64,000 nucleotides of DNA from Smittium mucronatum (taxonomy: Eukaryota; Kickxellomycota; Harpellomycetes; Harpellales; Legeriomycetaceae). Numbering within the stretch: position 1 is the stretch's first letter; each line of letters opens with the position of its first letter. Of the stretch, positions 1 to 14,137 are shown one piece after another. The position numbers and the translations under genes were made by a program. The DNA is taken from positions 1 through 64,000 of the forward strand of contig LSSL01000367.1 in assembly GCA_001953115.1 (NCBI GenBank), given 5' to 3'. The notes under the pieces were generated by a model, which searched no databases, had not been told where the DNA came from, and saw nothing but the letters and a program-made list of their open reading frames with translations.

Positions 1-483
1 AAAAAAGACACTAGTCGGAAATATACTTGTAGGTGATTTTTCAGAATCCATATATATATGTATATAAAATATGATTTAATAAAGATTTAAAAAAAATTAT
101 CAAGTTAGTAATGATTAGTCGTAAAGCTGAACAAATTCTATCATATATTTAGGCTTTGTAACACGGTTTATTTTATTTTTTTATTAAATAAAAAATGCAT
201 AATTATTCTATAAACGAAATATTAAATATTAATAAATAAAAATTCATACCATCTCCATACTTTTCTTGACTTTTAAGAAGCGGCTGATATGAATTTATAT
301 AAAAATGTGGGTAAAACCAACGCTTATTTCTTTGAAAATTTGCTGCAAGAAATGAAATAATTTTCGAAGAATGTTTAATATTCATTAAATTTTACCCTCT
401 ATAATAATATAACAATCAAACACGGATTCGTTGTGGGTTTTAACCTTTAAATCGGCCTCATTAAAGTTTAGAAATCGTGATCG

Positions 484-601
484 GAATCGAGATCGGCTTT
501 TTTGAGTTTTCGAATTGAGAATCGGGGTCACATTGGTTTCTGAATCAAGATAGTCTTTTCCAAGTTTTGGAATTGAGAATCGAATTTAAATTGTTTTTTA
601 A
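484..601. repeat. Imperfect ~58-bp tandem repeat, two units
   Basis: Two adjacent units, 484-541 and 542-601, each run from 'gaatcgagatcgg'-like sequence through 'ttcgaattgagaatcg' to a T-rich end. They differ at roughly a third of positions, so this is an old duplication. It is more GC-rich than its surroundings. No coding potential is visible. Confidence 0.55.
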
Positions 602-3600
602 AGGCTTGGATTATAAAAAATAAAATATATTATTTAAAAAAAGTAAGTAATTGTACTAAATTTTTGTTACAATTTTTTTTTCGCACACTTCTTATTTATC
701 AAGACTTATGAAATGCCCCCTATATTCCGAAAGTGAGGGGATTTTTTTTCATTTTCTTAGTCCCTACAGGCTTAACCAGTTAGGAAATTTTTAAATGAAT
801 ATTCCTTGAAATAATTTGTTTTTATTTTAATATTTAAAATTAAAATTTACCTACGTATATAATTGGACTTTTTTTTTTATAAAACATATAATCTGTATAA
901 ATTATAAATCTGTCTTTCTTTGTTAGTTAGCCAGTATTTAATGAATTTATTAATTTATTGATAATTTGAGCTGCGCCATGTATCTAAATCTAAAAATGCG
1001 AAAATATCTTTCAATAAGTCGCATCATATTTTGAGTCTAAAACTGATATAATAAATATATATATATTCATGAACATATTTCTGAATTAAAACGTGTATTA
1101 TATCTTTTGTTTTTACCAGGAAATAAAACCGACGGTTGATTTTTTTTTTCTATTATGCATTATTTAGTATGAATAATGCTTATATATCTTTTTGTTATGC
1201 TTTTAGTCCTAAAAGATAGTTATATATCTTAGCTTAATATTTCTGATAATATTTTAATATGATTCTTATTTTTTCGCTGTTAAATTTTATTAAATATGAA
1301 TATTTTCTCTATAAAATCCCATTTTTATTTAAGTTTAAGAATACTTAAATTTTTCAAATATCTTTTTATTTTTTCGCAAGTATCATATGTTACATAAATA
1401 TTAAAAGATATTTTAAAATCGGTAATCACTTTTCAAGTGAAATCCTTATCATTATGACACGAGTCCTTTAGCTTACCATCAGAACCCCAAAATTTTAATT
1501 TTTGTATTTCTGGGCAAATAATCAAAGGAGTTTTTATGTATTATACTAACGAATAAATTCAGAAACTTAAAAATTCAACAAAAATCCGATCATAAAATTT
1601 TACTTTAGTCTCTTAAAAAGACTCTTGTTTCGCTGAAACATAAAAGACTATTTAATTGGACTTCCATTTTTCCGTTTTTGCAGTCTCAGCTAAAAAATTC
1701 ATTTTATAATAGAGATATAACAATGTATCTTTTAAAGGCATAATTTATTTTTAAAATCTCTTCTGAAATTATTCTTATTTTAAGTTTTAAATCCTATTAT
1801 TTTTTCTGAATAATATTTTTTCAGCATAAGAGATGATGTACAGAAATTTAATGGAGAGCAGTATATATTTCATGTTTTTAGGGCACAAAACCATTTCTTC
1901 ATCAGTAGGAATTATACATATGGCATATATGTACAATATATTTGACTTATATTTATATTTTTAAGATTTCTGAAATTATGTTTATGATGGAAACTTATCA
2001 TGATTTACCTAGTATGTGCTACAAGACTTGTATTAAATTTCTATAAAAAAATCTTATATATGATCTTGAAAATCGGGCTTCACGTGCAAAGGCATAGAGA
2101 ATCTACCCATACTTATCAGCTGTTTAATAAATTATTTATGCTGATTGGAATTTAATCCTTTAAATAACTGTAATAGTTCGGAAAAAAAAATTTAACATGT
2201 TGCAAATAAATAATATCCGTATATTTCATACTAAATATAAATAAATTCTAAATCCAGAGTGAATTTAGAAAGATCTATTATAAACTTAGATGATTAAATC
2301 TATAAAAAAATTTATTTGGGAAATATGAAATATTTGATGCGGTATCTTTAGGATGAAATGAGTTCATAGATGTTCAGCTAGTATTTCGATTTTATTCCTC
2401 TAAATTTCTTGATCTATGAAAAATATGAGTTTTTTATAATCATATTTTCACAAATACACCCTTCACATTAGGTAAGAATATAGACTTTAATATAGCTAAA
2501 ATTTTTTAGCATTTGATTATTTGAGCACTGTTTCTTTGATTTAATCAACGTAAATAGGTTTTTGAATCAATATATAAACACCATTTAGAATTAATTTATC
2601 TAAAAATGTTTATAATTAAATATTTTATGGGTGTATATATTTTCTGTTACAATTTTGGAGCTCTTCTATCCAGAATATAATATTCCTGAGAACAGAATAA
2701 GTTATCATTACCTTTTAAGATCACAATTTTTAATTTTTCACTATTATTTCTATTGATAAATTGGTATATTTAGTATTATCCTTTCTGTAGAAAGAAATTA
2801 GAAATATTTTGACTTTATCATAAAAAGATGAAATTACTTGTATATATTTAAATTAAGTTCTAATTTTCTTTGATGATTTCATTCTTAGGTCGCTTATTTT
2901 TGAATAAGTAGCGTAATATTGTATTTTTCTCTGTCTATGCCCGCAAAAACAATTCGTAAATTTTTTTGGCCTCATTTAAGACTTCACCTTTATTCTAAAC
3001 CCCATCCCCGACAATTCTGAGCTAATCAATTGATCTTTTTGCTTTGAATTTATTTATTAATAATAAATTAGTTATTATGTCAAGGTATGCAAATATTATT
3101 ATCCATGAGATGCTAAATATCCAAAATTGGGTCCAAAAAAATTCTTATATATTTTGAAGCGCTGCTCAAAAGGATTAGAACAAAAAAATAACCTGGTAAA
3201 AATCATAAAAAAAATGTAAGTTTTTTAGAGCTTGTAATGTCACAAAAAAATTCTTGCGAATACTTCGAATCAAAATAGTGAATCCTTGACTTATGATAAA
3301 TATTTTAAAATATGGTGGGATATTAGAAAAAAGTAGGAAACAAAAAGAAAAATACTTATAAGCTAAAAAATCTATAAAAACCATTTAAACTTAACAGAAA
3401 TTCAAACGGAGAGTAGAAAAAAAAATCAAAAATAACTAATAACCGATTTAAGGAATATTAATACTCTATCTGAAAAATTAATTATCGAAACTGAATTTTT
3501 AAAAATGACAATAAAATTTCTTTATTTTACTTATCATTTTTAATAAAAATAAATTTCTCCGTTTTAAAATTCAAAAATGATATTATATCAAAAAACCGCA

Positions 3601-4273
3601 CAAAAAAAATTTATTATTTCAGCAATTTATACTGAGGTATTCCCAATTTCTGTTTCTTACGTAAAAAAAATCTTTGAAGGAATTAATAGGCTAAGATAAA
3701 CCAAAATCAATTACTAAATCAATTACAGGCGAAACCGATAATATGAAAAAATATATATGAAACTGCACTTCATTGGAAACTTTTTTCATTTTTAATCAAA
3801 AATATATAATGGAAAAATACAAGCTGAAAAACGAGACTTTTTGTTAAATTCCATTCCATTTATTTTTAAAATTAGATATTATTAGATATTATTAGATTTT
3901 TTGGATATACACTTATTTAGAAAAGAATTTTATATGTAGAGGCATATTTTTTAACCATTTTCCTTATTATATTACAAATCTCATTTAGATGATCATTTTT
4001 AACTTCTTTTTTTCTTATCCAAATATGATTTCATGTTTTTGAGATTCGATATTGGTTACAGTTCTAATTCTTTCTTTTATCCTTTCCAAATAAATATAAA
4101 ATATTTCTGGTATATCCATCACCTGTTCCGCGTTTCATTTTATGAGTATTTCTGTGACCTCCTCTGATATTATCTTGTAAGAAACCTCTTAAAATTTCCT
4201 CTTAGAACAATTAATCTACAATTTTAATAAACGATTTCTATAATAAAAATATTATAGTAGTTCCCTAGCAGTT

Positions 4274-4306
4274 AATTTGACGTTCCGGGTCACTTCAGGT
4301 CAAATT
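4274..4306. repeat. Short inverted repeat (8-bp arms)
   Basis: The arms aatttgac (4274-4281) and gtcaaatt (4299-4306) are perfect reverse complements around a 17-base, unusually GC-rich loop. No neighbouring gene is visible, so a function cannot be assigned. Confidence 0.35.
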
Positions 4307-7300
4307 TTCAGATAAATATGAGCTGATCAACGATGAAAAATGGGGTAATTCAGGATTAAGTATAGTGTAAAAGATGTTACCAGATTTTTTCCTAATGATT
4401 ATTATTTTTTTTTGATAACTATTTTGATTCCTTTTTCTAAAATTTTTGCATTGGTTATTTGCTGGTTAATTTTCTTCGATATTGTGAACTTTTTTTTAGA
4501 CATATGGATTTATTTATAATATCCAAATACTAAAAAAACTTTTATAAAAATAAAATAAAATAATTAGTTAATTAATAAAATTAATCCTTATCTCATTTAA
4601 CTCTCTAATGGTTCCCTACCCGCTGGACTCTAATTCAAGGGAAAAAATAAACCATACTTGTGAAAAAAAAATAGGTATTTTCCATTTTACTACTCTTGAA
4701 CATTTATTAAGGATATGCTCATTTTTTCCCTTCCCCTATATTTTTGTAATATTTTTTTTGATAGAGGCAACCAATTTAGTTTCGATTATCAGAATCTTTT
4801 TTCCTTTTTGGCTGTGTTGAGGGCTAGATTTGATGTCTTCAAACTAGAAAAAATGAAAGGATTTATTAATATCTATTTAATTGGGGTTTTTTGAAACTTT
4901 TACTATCAAGCTAATAAATTTCTATAAATGCAAAAATATTTTGCTGATAATTTTGAGTAACTGTGAGTCTTTACACACAAAGTAAATTAAATATGAAAAA
5001 ACCCTCCTTAACATAAGTTATTTTAATGGCTAATTGTGAATTTTAATTCTTTATGTTCAGATAATTTCAAAGCTTCTTAATTCCCTGCTATGAACCCAAT
5101 ATTTCTAATATCTTTTTGTAAATTAACAATTAATGGTCCTTTTAAAATTAGAAAGTTACAAGATAAATGCTTATATACTCGAGTCAACTATACAAAAAAA
5201 TTTGAACCATTTATAAATAATTATGGCTGTAGAAATTATATGCATAAAACTTTGGGTCAGATGTATACTATATTTTTATATTCTCCTCTGAAGTAAACTT
5301 AAATAAAATTTTCAGTACCATTGTTAATATCTAGAATTTTCTATTAAATTTCAAAATATTTTATAAGAGCTCTGTTCCTAATATAGATATCAAATGATTT
5401 AAACCTCAATATGAAATTCTATTAGCCTTTTTGTACAACTACTTATACTTTTCCATTTAAAGATAATGAATGATGTTACCAAGGTGATTGATAAATTCGA
5501 TGTTCCAATTAGAAATATTTAAAAAAATCAATGATAAAAACTTCTGTTATGTTATATTATTACTAAAAAACAAAAGTGGATACTAAATTTCTTTTTTAAT
5601 TTTTGATGACTGTATAATTGATAATATTTATTTTTTTGTTTTTAAATTTATTTCCATTTATATGAATTTCAAATTTATTTAATTAAATGAAAAATTATTA
5701 TGATTTCTCTATCAAAAGTTATTTTTAAAATTATATTTAAATACTACTTTCTCTACATATTTTTTTATTTCAAATTATTTTATTATTTGGATAAAAAATT
5801 TATGACCAAATACCTTTCAGATTATGATCCAATATTAATAATTGTTAATTTTTTTTCTTTATCTTTCAAAAATGAAAAATATTAATAATATATTAGAAAG
5901 TATAAATTGTATTATACAGAAGATGTTATTACTTACCAAATCCGACCTTAAGTAAATCTCACCCAAATGATTACCTCTTATAATTATATTGATTACCTTA
6001 ATCTAGACTCAAAATATATTTCTTTTTCCTCTTTTTGATAAAAACTTATAGCCAAATTTTAAAAATTATTTGAAATTCATATAATATCAAATATAATTTA
6101 TTAACATATATCATACTTAAATTTTATAATTAAATATTGAAATTAAATGTTATCGATGTGGTAATTTATTTTATAAAACTTTTTACAATTAAACAAAAAC
6201 CTCTACAAAGTTACTGAAAATTCTGATCAAATGTAGAAATATTTGTGCGATAATATTAAATATCAATTTTTTTTACACCCAATCACTTGCCGTATATTAT
6301 GTATATTTTTATGATTTATATTTGATAAATTTACAAAATCCATCACTTTCCAAAATACTAATCTTATTGTGATTTTATTTTTAATATTTGAATGGATGAT
6401 TCTTAAAATTTAATTAAAAAATAATGTCATTTAAATAATTTTTAAACTAATCATTTCAACCACGTGTAAAAAAGATGCCTCAAAATCAAAAATTGATTAA
6501 AATTTTTTATGAGAATCTAAAACTAATTTTAAATGTATTATTTTTTGAAAAAATATTAAAATAAAGATTACCTATCTCAGTTTTCTTTTTTTTTTTAGCC
6601 TTCAATCCTGTATCATTGAAAAATTAATAATAACTCTAATCAAGATTTTCTCGATTTTTCTTTTATTTTTTTCTAATATTTATAACCAATAACAATGAAT
6701 TAAATTAAATATGCTTTTTTAGATAAAAAATTAAGTTTATTTAACTTATTGATCTTTTTTAATTTATTCATAATGAATGATTAAAATAATTCTTTTAAAA
6801 ACAAAGAACAGATTTTAAATTTTTATATGCGCAATTTTATTTTAGTACAAAGAAAAATACTAGATTTAAATTAGACTAAAAATTAGGATTTTTCAACAAT
6901 ATTTATGTAATTTTTTACTTATATTATTTAAATTTTCTTTTGAGAATAAATCATTTTTTCAAACTAAAAATTTTTTTATTTAAAGTGATAAATTTAAATA
7001 ACTATAAAGAATATAGTCTAAATCATTAAATTTTGAATTAATTATATATTTTTTGAATAAAAAAATTCAATATATTGTCAAATTATGAAACATAGACTAT
7101 CTATTATTTCTTTTCTTGAATAATTTTTTTCATTTAATAAGATCACATCAATAATTCATTTTTTTGTTGCTTTTAGATTTTACTAATATCAAAATCAAAA
7201 CTTTCTTAAAATTAAAATTTAACCTATACTATATTATAATACATTTAAATTGACAGTCTATTTTTTTATTTTATAGTAAAATTTTTATTAAAATTTTTTA

Positions 7301-8042
7301 TCAATGAATATTCTAATGATTTAGTTAAATATTTCAAACTGATAAACCCTATTGCAAAGCCCTTAAAAAGCTAATATTATTTTAAATCAATTACTATTAA
7401 ATTATTTAATCTAATTGAAAAGCGAACTTATTTCTAAGGTTATTATTATTAACTCAAGTTCCTTTAAGTTGAATTATAAATATTTATGTGAAACTCCTTT
7501 AACTAATTTTATATGTATTAGATATTCTAATTTTAAAATTATTAACCTATATATAGATAAAACTTATTTCAAACATAATTTAATTAGCTATAAATTTTAA
7601 ATTGAGTAAAAATGGAATATTTTTTTAATCTTATATTATAAATAATTATTATTAATCGTAACTTTACCATTTTTTATTTTTTATATTACTCTAACTAGTT
7701 ATTTTAATTCATGTTTTAACGATTAAAAAATAATAAAAAAAAATTTAAAATTAACATTTATATTAACTAAGATAATTAAAAAAAAAATTTAGATCAGAAA
7801 ACCTGTAATATCTAGCGTTCATGAGTTCAAAAAATCTCTTTAGTTATTTCACTGATTAAATTAAAGGTCCAGAGTCTATAAAATAAAAAGTAAGAATACA
7901 TTGAATCGATTGAATATATCGATATAATCATATATTATTGAAATATACCCAAAAGACAACCTCAAACTTTTTCCCAAATCACGAGTATATTAAAATTAAC
8001 AAATATATATTTTTCTATTTTATATGTAATAAATAAGACTTA

Positions 8043-8053
8043 GGGGGGGGGGG
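8043..8053. repeat. Run of 11 G
   Basis: An uninterrupted run of eleven G stands in sequence that is about 80% A/T, where A and T homopolymers are common and G homopolymers are not. It could be a sequencing or assembly artefact, or a real poly-G tract. Confidence 0.6.
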
Positions 8054-9329
8054 TTTCTTAAGTATAATTCCATAAAAACAACTTTATTTGAGATCCGCCT
8101 AATTTTGATTACACTTTATTATTTTCGGAATCTAAAAAAATGAATTAATAATGTGCTATATATAGTACAACTTTAAGGGCCTCGATATACTCATTAACTT
8201 TTTTCACTTATTGCAAATAAATAATCAGGAGTTTTGTGTTCCATAATCGGCAATAGAATCCAAAAAAATTATTTCTATAAAGTGAAAATTTCCCTCATAT
8301 ATGAATTATATTAATAATCTAAGGTTTTAAAAAATTTTCTTTAGTAATAAGTAGTAATTTTGATTTTTTGGCTACAAAGAATTTATTGAGTTTGAAAACT
8401 TCATCATGAAATCCAGTTGGAATTATTATCTATAAAATTTTCAATTAAATGTGTATTAAAAAAAATTCGGCATCTTATTTATATTCGCATCAAAATCTCT
8501 CAAAGATGAATTTTTTTAGACCTTTCTTATCATAAATTATCGAAAACCTATCGATTACCAGCAATCCAAGTAATATAGCACTCCACCGAAGATAAATTGT
8601 TAAAGACATTTTTTATTAATTTTTCTGTGAAGTTGAGACAATTTTTTTCCCTAATATTCTATTATTGATAAAAATAGTAATTTATATTAAAAATATGTGG
8701 AATTAGTTTCAATTCTGGTATTGAATGGTTGTATAGATTTTTTTTAGGCGGAATTAAATTTTGTATAAATGATCTACATAAATTATCTTTGTACAAAGGA
8801 AAACTTTAAAGGAAAAAAGTAAAGGGTCGGGTAAAAAGGTATACTAAAATCAGAATATTCAAGAAATCTGAAGATGTAAAGAAAACAAAAATTTTCATAA
8901 AAATTAAAGCCGTTTGTCTTTGGCTGTACAGGGGAAGTTTTAAGGAGCTGAAAGCTCAAAAATTATTCTTATAACGCCACCGGAATTCCCATAACAAAGG
9001 TGATGGGTACCGAGAAAAAAAAAACAATTTTTAACTTTTCTATGTGTCAAAACACCATTAAAACTTTTATTAAACTTGAATACAAATTATTCTGCGTTTT
9101 ATTCTCTTTTAAGCATATAATTACTAATAACTTATAATCTTAGTCAAACAATAATACATCTTATTGTTCCTTTCGATACTTATTTACATTAAATATTTAT
9201 TTTATATTCATATCTTAAAATAAAAAAAAAGCAAATAAAAACTTTTAAAAAAATAAATAAATAAAAATGACAAAAAAAAACAATAAACAATAAATAATAA
9301 AATAAAAATACTAATAACAAAGACAAAGA

Positions 9330-9497
9330 ATGACCATCACCACGCAGCCGAATACAAATCCACAGAAGGTTTCAGATACCCAGGAGAATTCTGGCGAGCC
9401 GATGGTTCTTAGGAAGAAAGGGTTCGCAAAAAAAGAAGCCCTTCAACAAATATATATATTAATTTTTAAGAATACCTCCTATACTTCAAACTATTAA
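9330..9497 (+). CDS. Small hypothetical ORF or coding relic, 55 codons
   Basis: ATG at 9330 opens a 55-codon frame ending TAA at 9495. The first ~40 codons are GC-rich for this window and begin MTITTQPNTNPQ, then a basic stretch (LRKKGFAKKE). The last ~12 codons fall back into A/T-rich sequence and look like read-through. It follows an A-rich tract. The GC-richer relic at 32801-32950 has a similar layout (A-rich tract, ATG, Thr/Gln-rich start, 'SGE' block), so both may be start regions of a degraded repeat ORF. No family recognised. It may equally be a first exon. Confidence 0.25.
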   Translation: MTITTQPNTNPQKVSDTQENSGEPMVLRKKGFAKKEALQQIYILIFKNTSYTSNY

Positions 9498-9964
9498 TAA
9501 ATTCATTTCAAATCAAATTATGATACCAAGTCGGAATTAAAATCAGATTTCATACAAAAGGGTATTTTTTTCAATACCTGAATTACTGACTATATATGAA
9601 TTTTTCCCTAACGCATTAATTTTAGCTTCAAAAAAATATAAATAACTAAATATATACCTAAATAAATTTAAATTTTGAACATAATACTTATAATCTAATA
9701 CTTTCCATTGATCATTTTCAAAACTAAGAGTCTAAATACAGTCGTCAATATTATATACACATATATTATTTGTTTCGTAGATTTAATATTTCAATTAAAT
9801 TTCAGCACGCTTTGATATGAAGATTCAAGGATATATCTACAGTTAGAGTAGAAGAAGAAACCCTATTTGTAGAAATTTCTTCGATGAGACCTCTCATCGG
9901 AACTACTAGTATTTAAAAATGACATTTGAAGGTTTTGAAATATTACCCAAAGATAATTATCTTC

Positions 9965-10785
9965 TGAAGAGGCCCCTCATACATTTATACTGAATAATTC
10001 TTCACTTCGAAATTTTTGCTGTATTTCCAAAGTTGAGGTAGGGCTAGGTTCATCATCACTGATGCTCATATAGCCCCCAACAAGCGGAGACTGGAAAGAA
10101 TTATTGCTCTCTCGTTATGCGTATCCGAAACTAACCAAAATCTCTCTGTACTTATAATGTTAAGCATTTTTACAGCCTCCAAGATGGAAATATCAGGTGA
10201 GAACCTTTGATGGAGTTCGGGGCCTGAACTTAACAAAAGTTCCTGAAATAAAATGAAAGATATTTCGTATTGTGAATTTCTCTCTAAGTCAACCGATGTA
10301 TCTAAAATTCACCTAGAGTAGGTAATTCAGTAAATATATATATCAAAATATCTATATTTCTATTTCTATCACTATCATCGTCTGCTTCTATCCAAGAAAT
10401 AACCTCCGTGGAAACCCCAATGGGTTAAGCTCAGGAGTTGACTAACTCTTGGTTGTGTAAAATAAGACTCGTTGCACTATATGAACGATTCCAATACAAA
10501 AGGAAAATACTATAATATATCTATTAAATATTAGGCTAACGAGCAATGATTCCAGCCCACTAATAACATTTCAATTTAAATTCCAAAAAACACATTATAA
10601 AAAGACAGTTATAATACAAACAAAAAATTTCGAAAATTTCTAATAAAAAAACTTTTAAAAATATTTAATCTAACTAATTATATTAAACTGAATAAAAACA
10701 GCAGTCAAGCGTGAAAATGATTGCAAATCACACAAAGAGAGAAACTAACCTAAGAGCGAAACGCAGGTCTTACCACTTTTAAATA
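9965..10785 (-). repeat. Family A repeat, copy 3 (minus strand, ~0.82 kb)
   Basis: Read on the minus strand this unit starts near 10785 with aaagtggtaagacctgcg, matching the start of copy 1 near 50963 (aaagtggtaggacgcg). It also shares the internal leader block gtgggctggaatcat...gttagcc (near 10560, versus gtgggctaggatcatcacc in copy 1). The coding half then matches copies 1 and 2 at protein level. The copy ends near 9965. All three copies have nearly the same length, about 0.80-0.82 kb, which argues for a discrete repeated unit rather than random fragments. Confidence 0.6.
9975..10420 (-). pseudogene. Family A protein, degraded copy 3
   Basis: Three minus-strand frames carry successive parts of the family A protein. 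Near 10400-10330 a frame reads PIGVSTEVISWIEADDDSD, which corresponds to the acidic N-terminal part of the 51235 ORF. The frame from 10308 to the stop at 10066 reads LDTSVDL, then QRFSPDISILEAV and LNIIS. It aligns with LDPSVNL, VRFSPIIPIEGAV and LSVVS of the 51235 ORF. A third frame starts with ATG at 10069, overlapping the previous stop as ATGA, and reads MSISDDEPSPTSTLEIQQKF then SEELF. It matches the 'QQxFxSKDLY' block of copies 1 and 2. The protein family is not recognised. The copy is broken by at least two frame changes. Confidence 0.55.
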
Positions 10786-13700
10786 TAAAAAACACGTTAT
10801 ACAATTTATTAAAAATAGGGTTAAAAAAAAGGGTCTTCAAAGCACGTCTGATTCATTAAAAAATAATAATAAAACTAAAATTTCACATCAACTAAAGTAA
10901 TAAAATAAATTTTAATTGACCTTTAGCTTTTAAAAAACAAGATCTGCGACCTTATAAAAGACGCCAAAGATTTTTTTATTGAGGCATTAATGATATTAAA
11001 AATCTAGCTTAGTTTATATTGAAGTCTCAAGTCATGAGTTTGGTAGCTTTTACAGAATTTTTTATTCCAAATTGGTTTCTGGGTCTAAAGATTTCATTAC
11101 TGAAAGAAAAAAAAACATTAGAGAAAGATGATTAAAACTGCTACAGCTACTATTAAAATAAATTAGTCATAGAGAGAATAATTTTAAAATAAAAAACTAC
11201 AGCTCCTCCTTACGATAAAACCAAATCTGAGATCTATCCAGGCTTATACCAGAATAGTTTGGATCTAACTATAATCTAAAAAAAGTTTCGTAAAATGGTA
11301 ATTAACTTATACAAAGCTATAATTATCTAAATAGGTTGATATAAATACTCTATGAACTCAGATTGCCTTAATCGGTGGATAAAGTTCAATATTATACTCA
11401 AAAACAATTTTTTGATAAAAAGACATCAGAAGTGATAAAAAAAATGTATGGTTAATGTTATCAGGAGCACTCTTGAAAGTACCAAAATAGAAGTTAACCC
11501 TTAAAAAATATTAAACAGTCCACATAATTGATATTTTTAATCATAATAAAACCTGAAGAATGATTAAATCCCCTAATTTATCATATGGGTGGATTTCGGC
11601 TGTAAAAAAGTTGTATTATTTTTAAAAATAATTTCTAATGAAATTTCGAATTTTTTTCATATTAAAAAACAAAAAATACCATCATGTTATATCATTTAAA
11701 AATTATAAAAAAAATTTATAACTAATGATAAAACAATCATTGTATTTATAAAAAAAATTTCATCTCTCCCCGTAGAATCTGAAACCTTTAGAAAATCTAA
11801 AAAAAATACATCAAAATAACTCGACAACTCCTCTTATAGTTCATTAGTTGATTTCTAAAAAAGTTTCTCATATTTAATCTGAATATTATGAACATTCTGA
11901 TTCTAATAACAACACTGGAAGTGTTACAGAAAAATTATGGGGAAAATCCACAATAACTAATAACATTGAATTGACATTTATTTATTTCAAAATAAAAACT
12001 TGAGATTCAATAAATGGGCTATATTTAAGGATTTAAAAAACATTTTTGAGATTTTCTGCATCTGTTATAGGATAAAAAAACTTAAATTTATACAGAGAAA
12101 AAATTTCTGGATGATTCATAGATACTGGAATTGCTAATATTCTGATAAAATTATAAATATTATATATATTCTTTATTTTAAATTTTTTGAATTAAAATGG
12201 GTCACCTTAGCAAGATTCGAATATAAACAGCTTTATTAAACTCTTTTACAATCCTTTCAGTTTTCATTTGATTCGATTTATAAACAGTGCTATGAGAAAT
12301 TTAAAAAATTAGAAAAAATGGTTTCAAAATAAGATTATTTCACTTATTTATTGTATATGGTTTAAAATCATGTGTTTTAATTGATTACGGCTCATAGAAA
12401 ATCACACTCAAAATTTGAATTTGTACACCAATTTGGAGATCTATGGATCAATTCGAATATTTTAGATCAGATAATATATTAAACAATAAAATATAGATTT
12501 TTTAGGCTTCCTGTATTAAGTTTAAAAAAGAAACGATTAATTTTGTGCTAATTTTTTTTCGTATATACTTAAGAATTTAGTTTTAAAATTCGTTTTCTTT
12601 GAAGATAATAAAAAGAAATAATGTAAAAAGCAAAAATATTCCTATAAAGTTATTTCGGATGATAGTAAAATTCAAATTTGGTATCATTTTCATGGGTTAA
12701 ATAAAGAAAATAAAAATATTTCGCAAAATTTATTATCAAATAAATAACTATTTAGTGAATCTAATTTATATTAATTAATCGTCTATTTTCAAATAAATCG
12801 AGTATTAGTATCTAAAAATAAATTTAGCCTAATCAGGATAATTAAACACCTTAGAAATATGAATTTGGTTTAATATGGGTATAATTAACAACCAGTACCA
12901 CTTTCTAGGATATAAAGAATTAATTTAATGAATTTTTTTGTGGGAATAAATAATCTCTTGATTCAAATTTTAGTTTTTTTCTAAATGAATATAATAAAAA
13001 TTATATTCGTATTAATTAAAGGTGTATATTGTTTTAAGGATATTTAAAATAAAATTATCCCTATCCTCCATTTTTTAATAAACCCATAATTAGTAAAAAT
13101 TAGAAATATTATTTGCCTTAAATTATAATATCCGTAAAAATTTTCATTTATCTTTAGTGTTTTAAATTCAGTTGGAAATAAAAATTTGTTTAAAAAAAAT
13201 TATCATTATAAGCTAAATTATTAATTCATAAATATTAAAAAAAAATTATACTACAAGATGAATTTTACATTTTGATACAGTACTATAAAATTATAATGGC
13301 ACAAATGTAAACTGATATAAAATTAATAAAAATGATAAGAAATTGTGTAAATTGATACAAACTCAATCATTTCATAAAAATCAAACAATGGAATTTATTT
13401 ATCCACACAAAACTACGTATATTAATTCAAGGATTTCAAGTTTTAATTTATTTTTCAATTAATAATTTAAAAACTTATGTTCGATAAACATCTAATTATT
13501 CTATATTTAGTTCATAAAATCTTGATTTTCTAAGTCCAAAAAGTAAAAATATAGAGTATATGATACAAAAAATGATTTTATGTTTTGCGTTAAAAACATG
13601 AAATTGTATTGAATAATACAGTGATATATCTATTATAACCATCTAAGATTTTTTTATTTTTAATTTTTGGATTACAAAAGCTAATAGATTTGAAATATAA

Positions 13701-14130
13701 CTGAATAAATGCGTTTAAAAATGACGAAATATATTTTTTTAGTAAAAGATTACCCAAAGACAAAACTTTGAAAAGAAATTATTTTTAATTTTCCGGGCTT
13801 CTAAAAATTAACCAGGCTAATATAAATATAGGCTCAATTTTCTACATTTTAAAATATATCTTTGAAGCGTTATATATTAATATATATATATTATATAACA
13901 AATAATTTCATACTTTAAACCACTTTAAGCTACTTATACTATTTTAAATTTGTCTTTTAGCGGTTTTTAACACATAAATAAATTATGCGTATATATTTTT
14001 TTATTGTAAAGATTAATGTTTTAAGCATATGATTAATTTTAAAATAAATGATATTATATTTTGGAAATTCTTATTTTTCATTCTTGATAGCAAATTTGAA
14101 AATTTTTTTTAAAAGATTGATTAAATAAAT
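10786..14130. other. AT-rich intergenic DNA, nothing recognised
   Basis: Low-complexity A/T sequence. A few slightly more complex patches (for example 11200-11300) gave no readable protein or RNA signal. Confidence 0.5.
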
Positions 14131-14137
14131 ATAATCT

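Larger units (their letters stand above)
1..9300. other. AT-rich intergenic DNA, no gene recognised
   Basis: This is low-complexity A/T sequence with long A and T runs. The open frames of 60-70 codons here (203-385, 3175-3384, 4608-4820, 5090-5296, 5700-5885, 7415-7600) have the Phe/Ile/Asn/Lys/Tyr composition expected from random AT-rich DNA and show no motif I recognise. Small structures inside it (a tandem repeat near 484-601, a hairpin near 4274-4306, a G run at 8043) are listed separately. The stretch 8800-9010 is slightly more GC-rich, but I could not read a supported frame through it. Confidence 0.6.

Noticed and set aside
4281..4300. A pair of GGTCA-type half sites four bases apart (gggtcacttcaggtca), like a nuclear-receptor DR4 element.
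   Set aside because: Receptors binding such sites are animal proteins and the window looks fungal. No gene is nearby. A short match is expected by chance.
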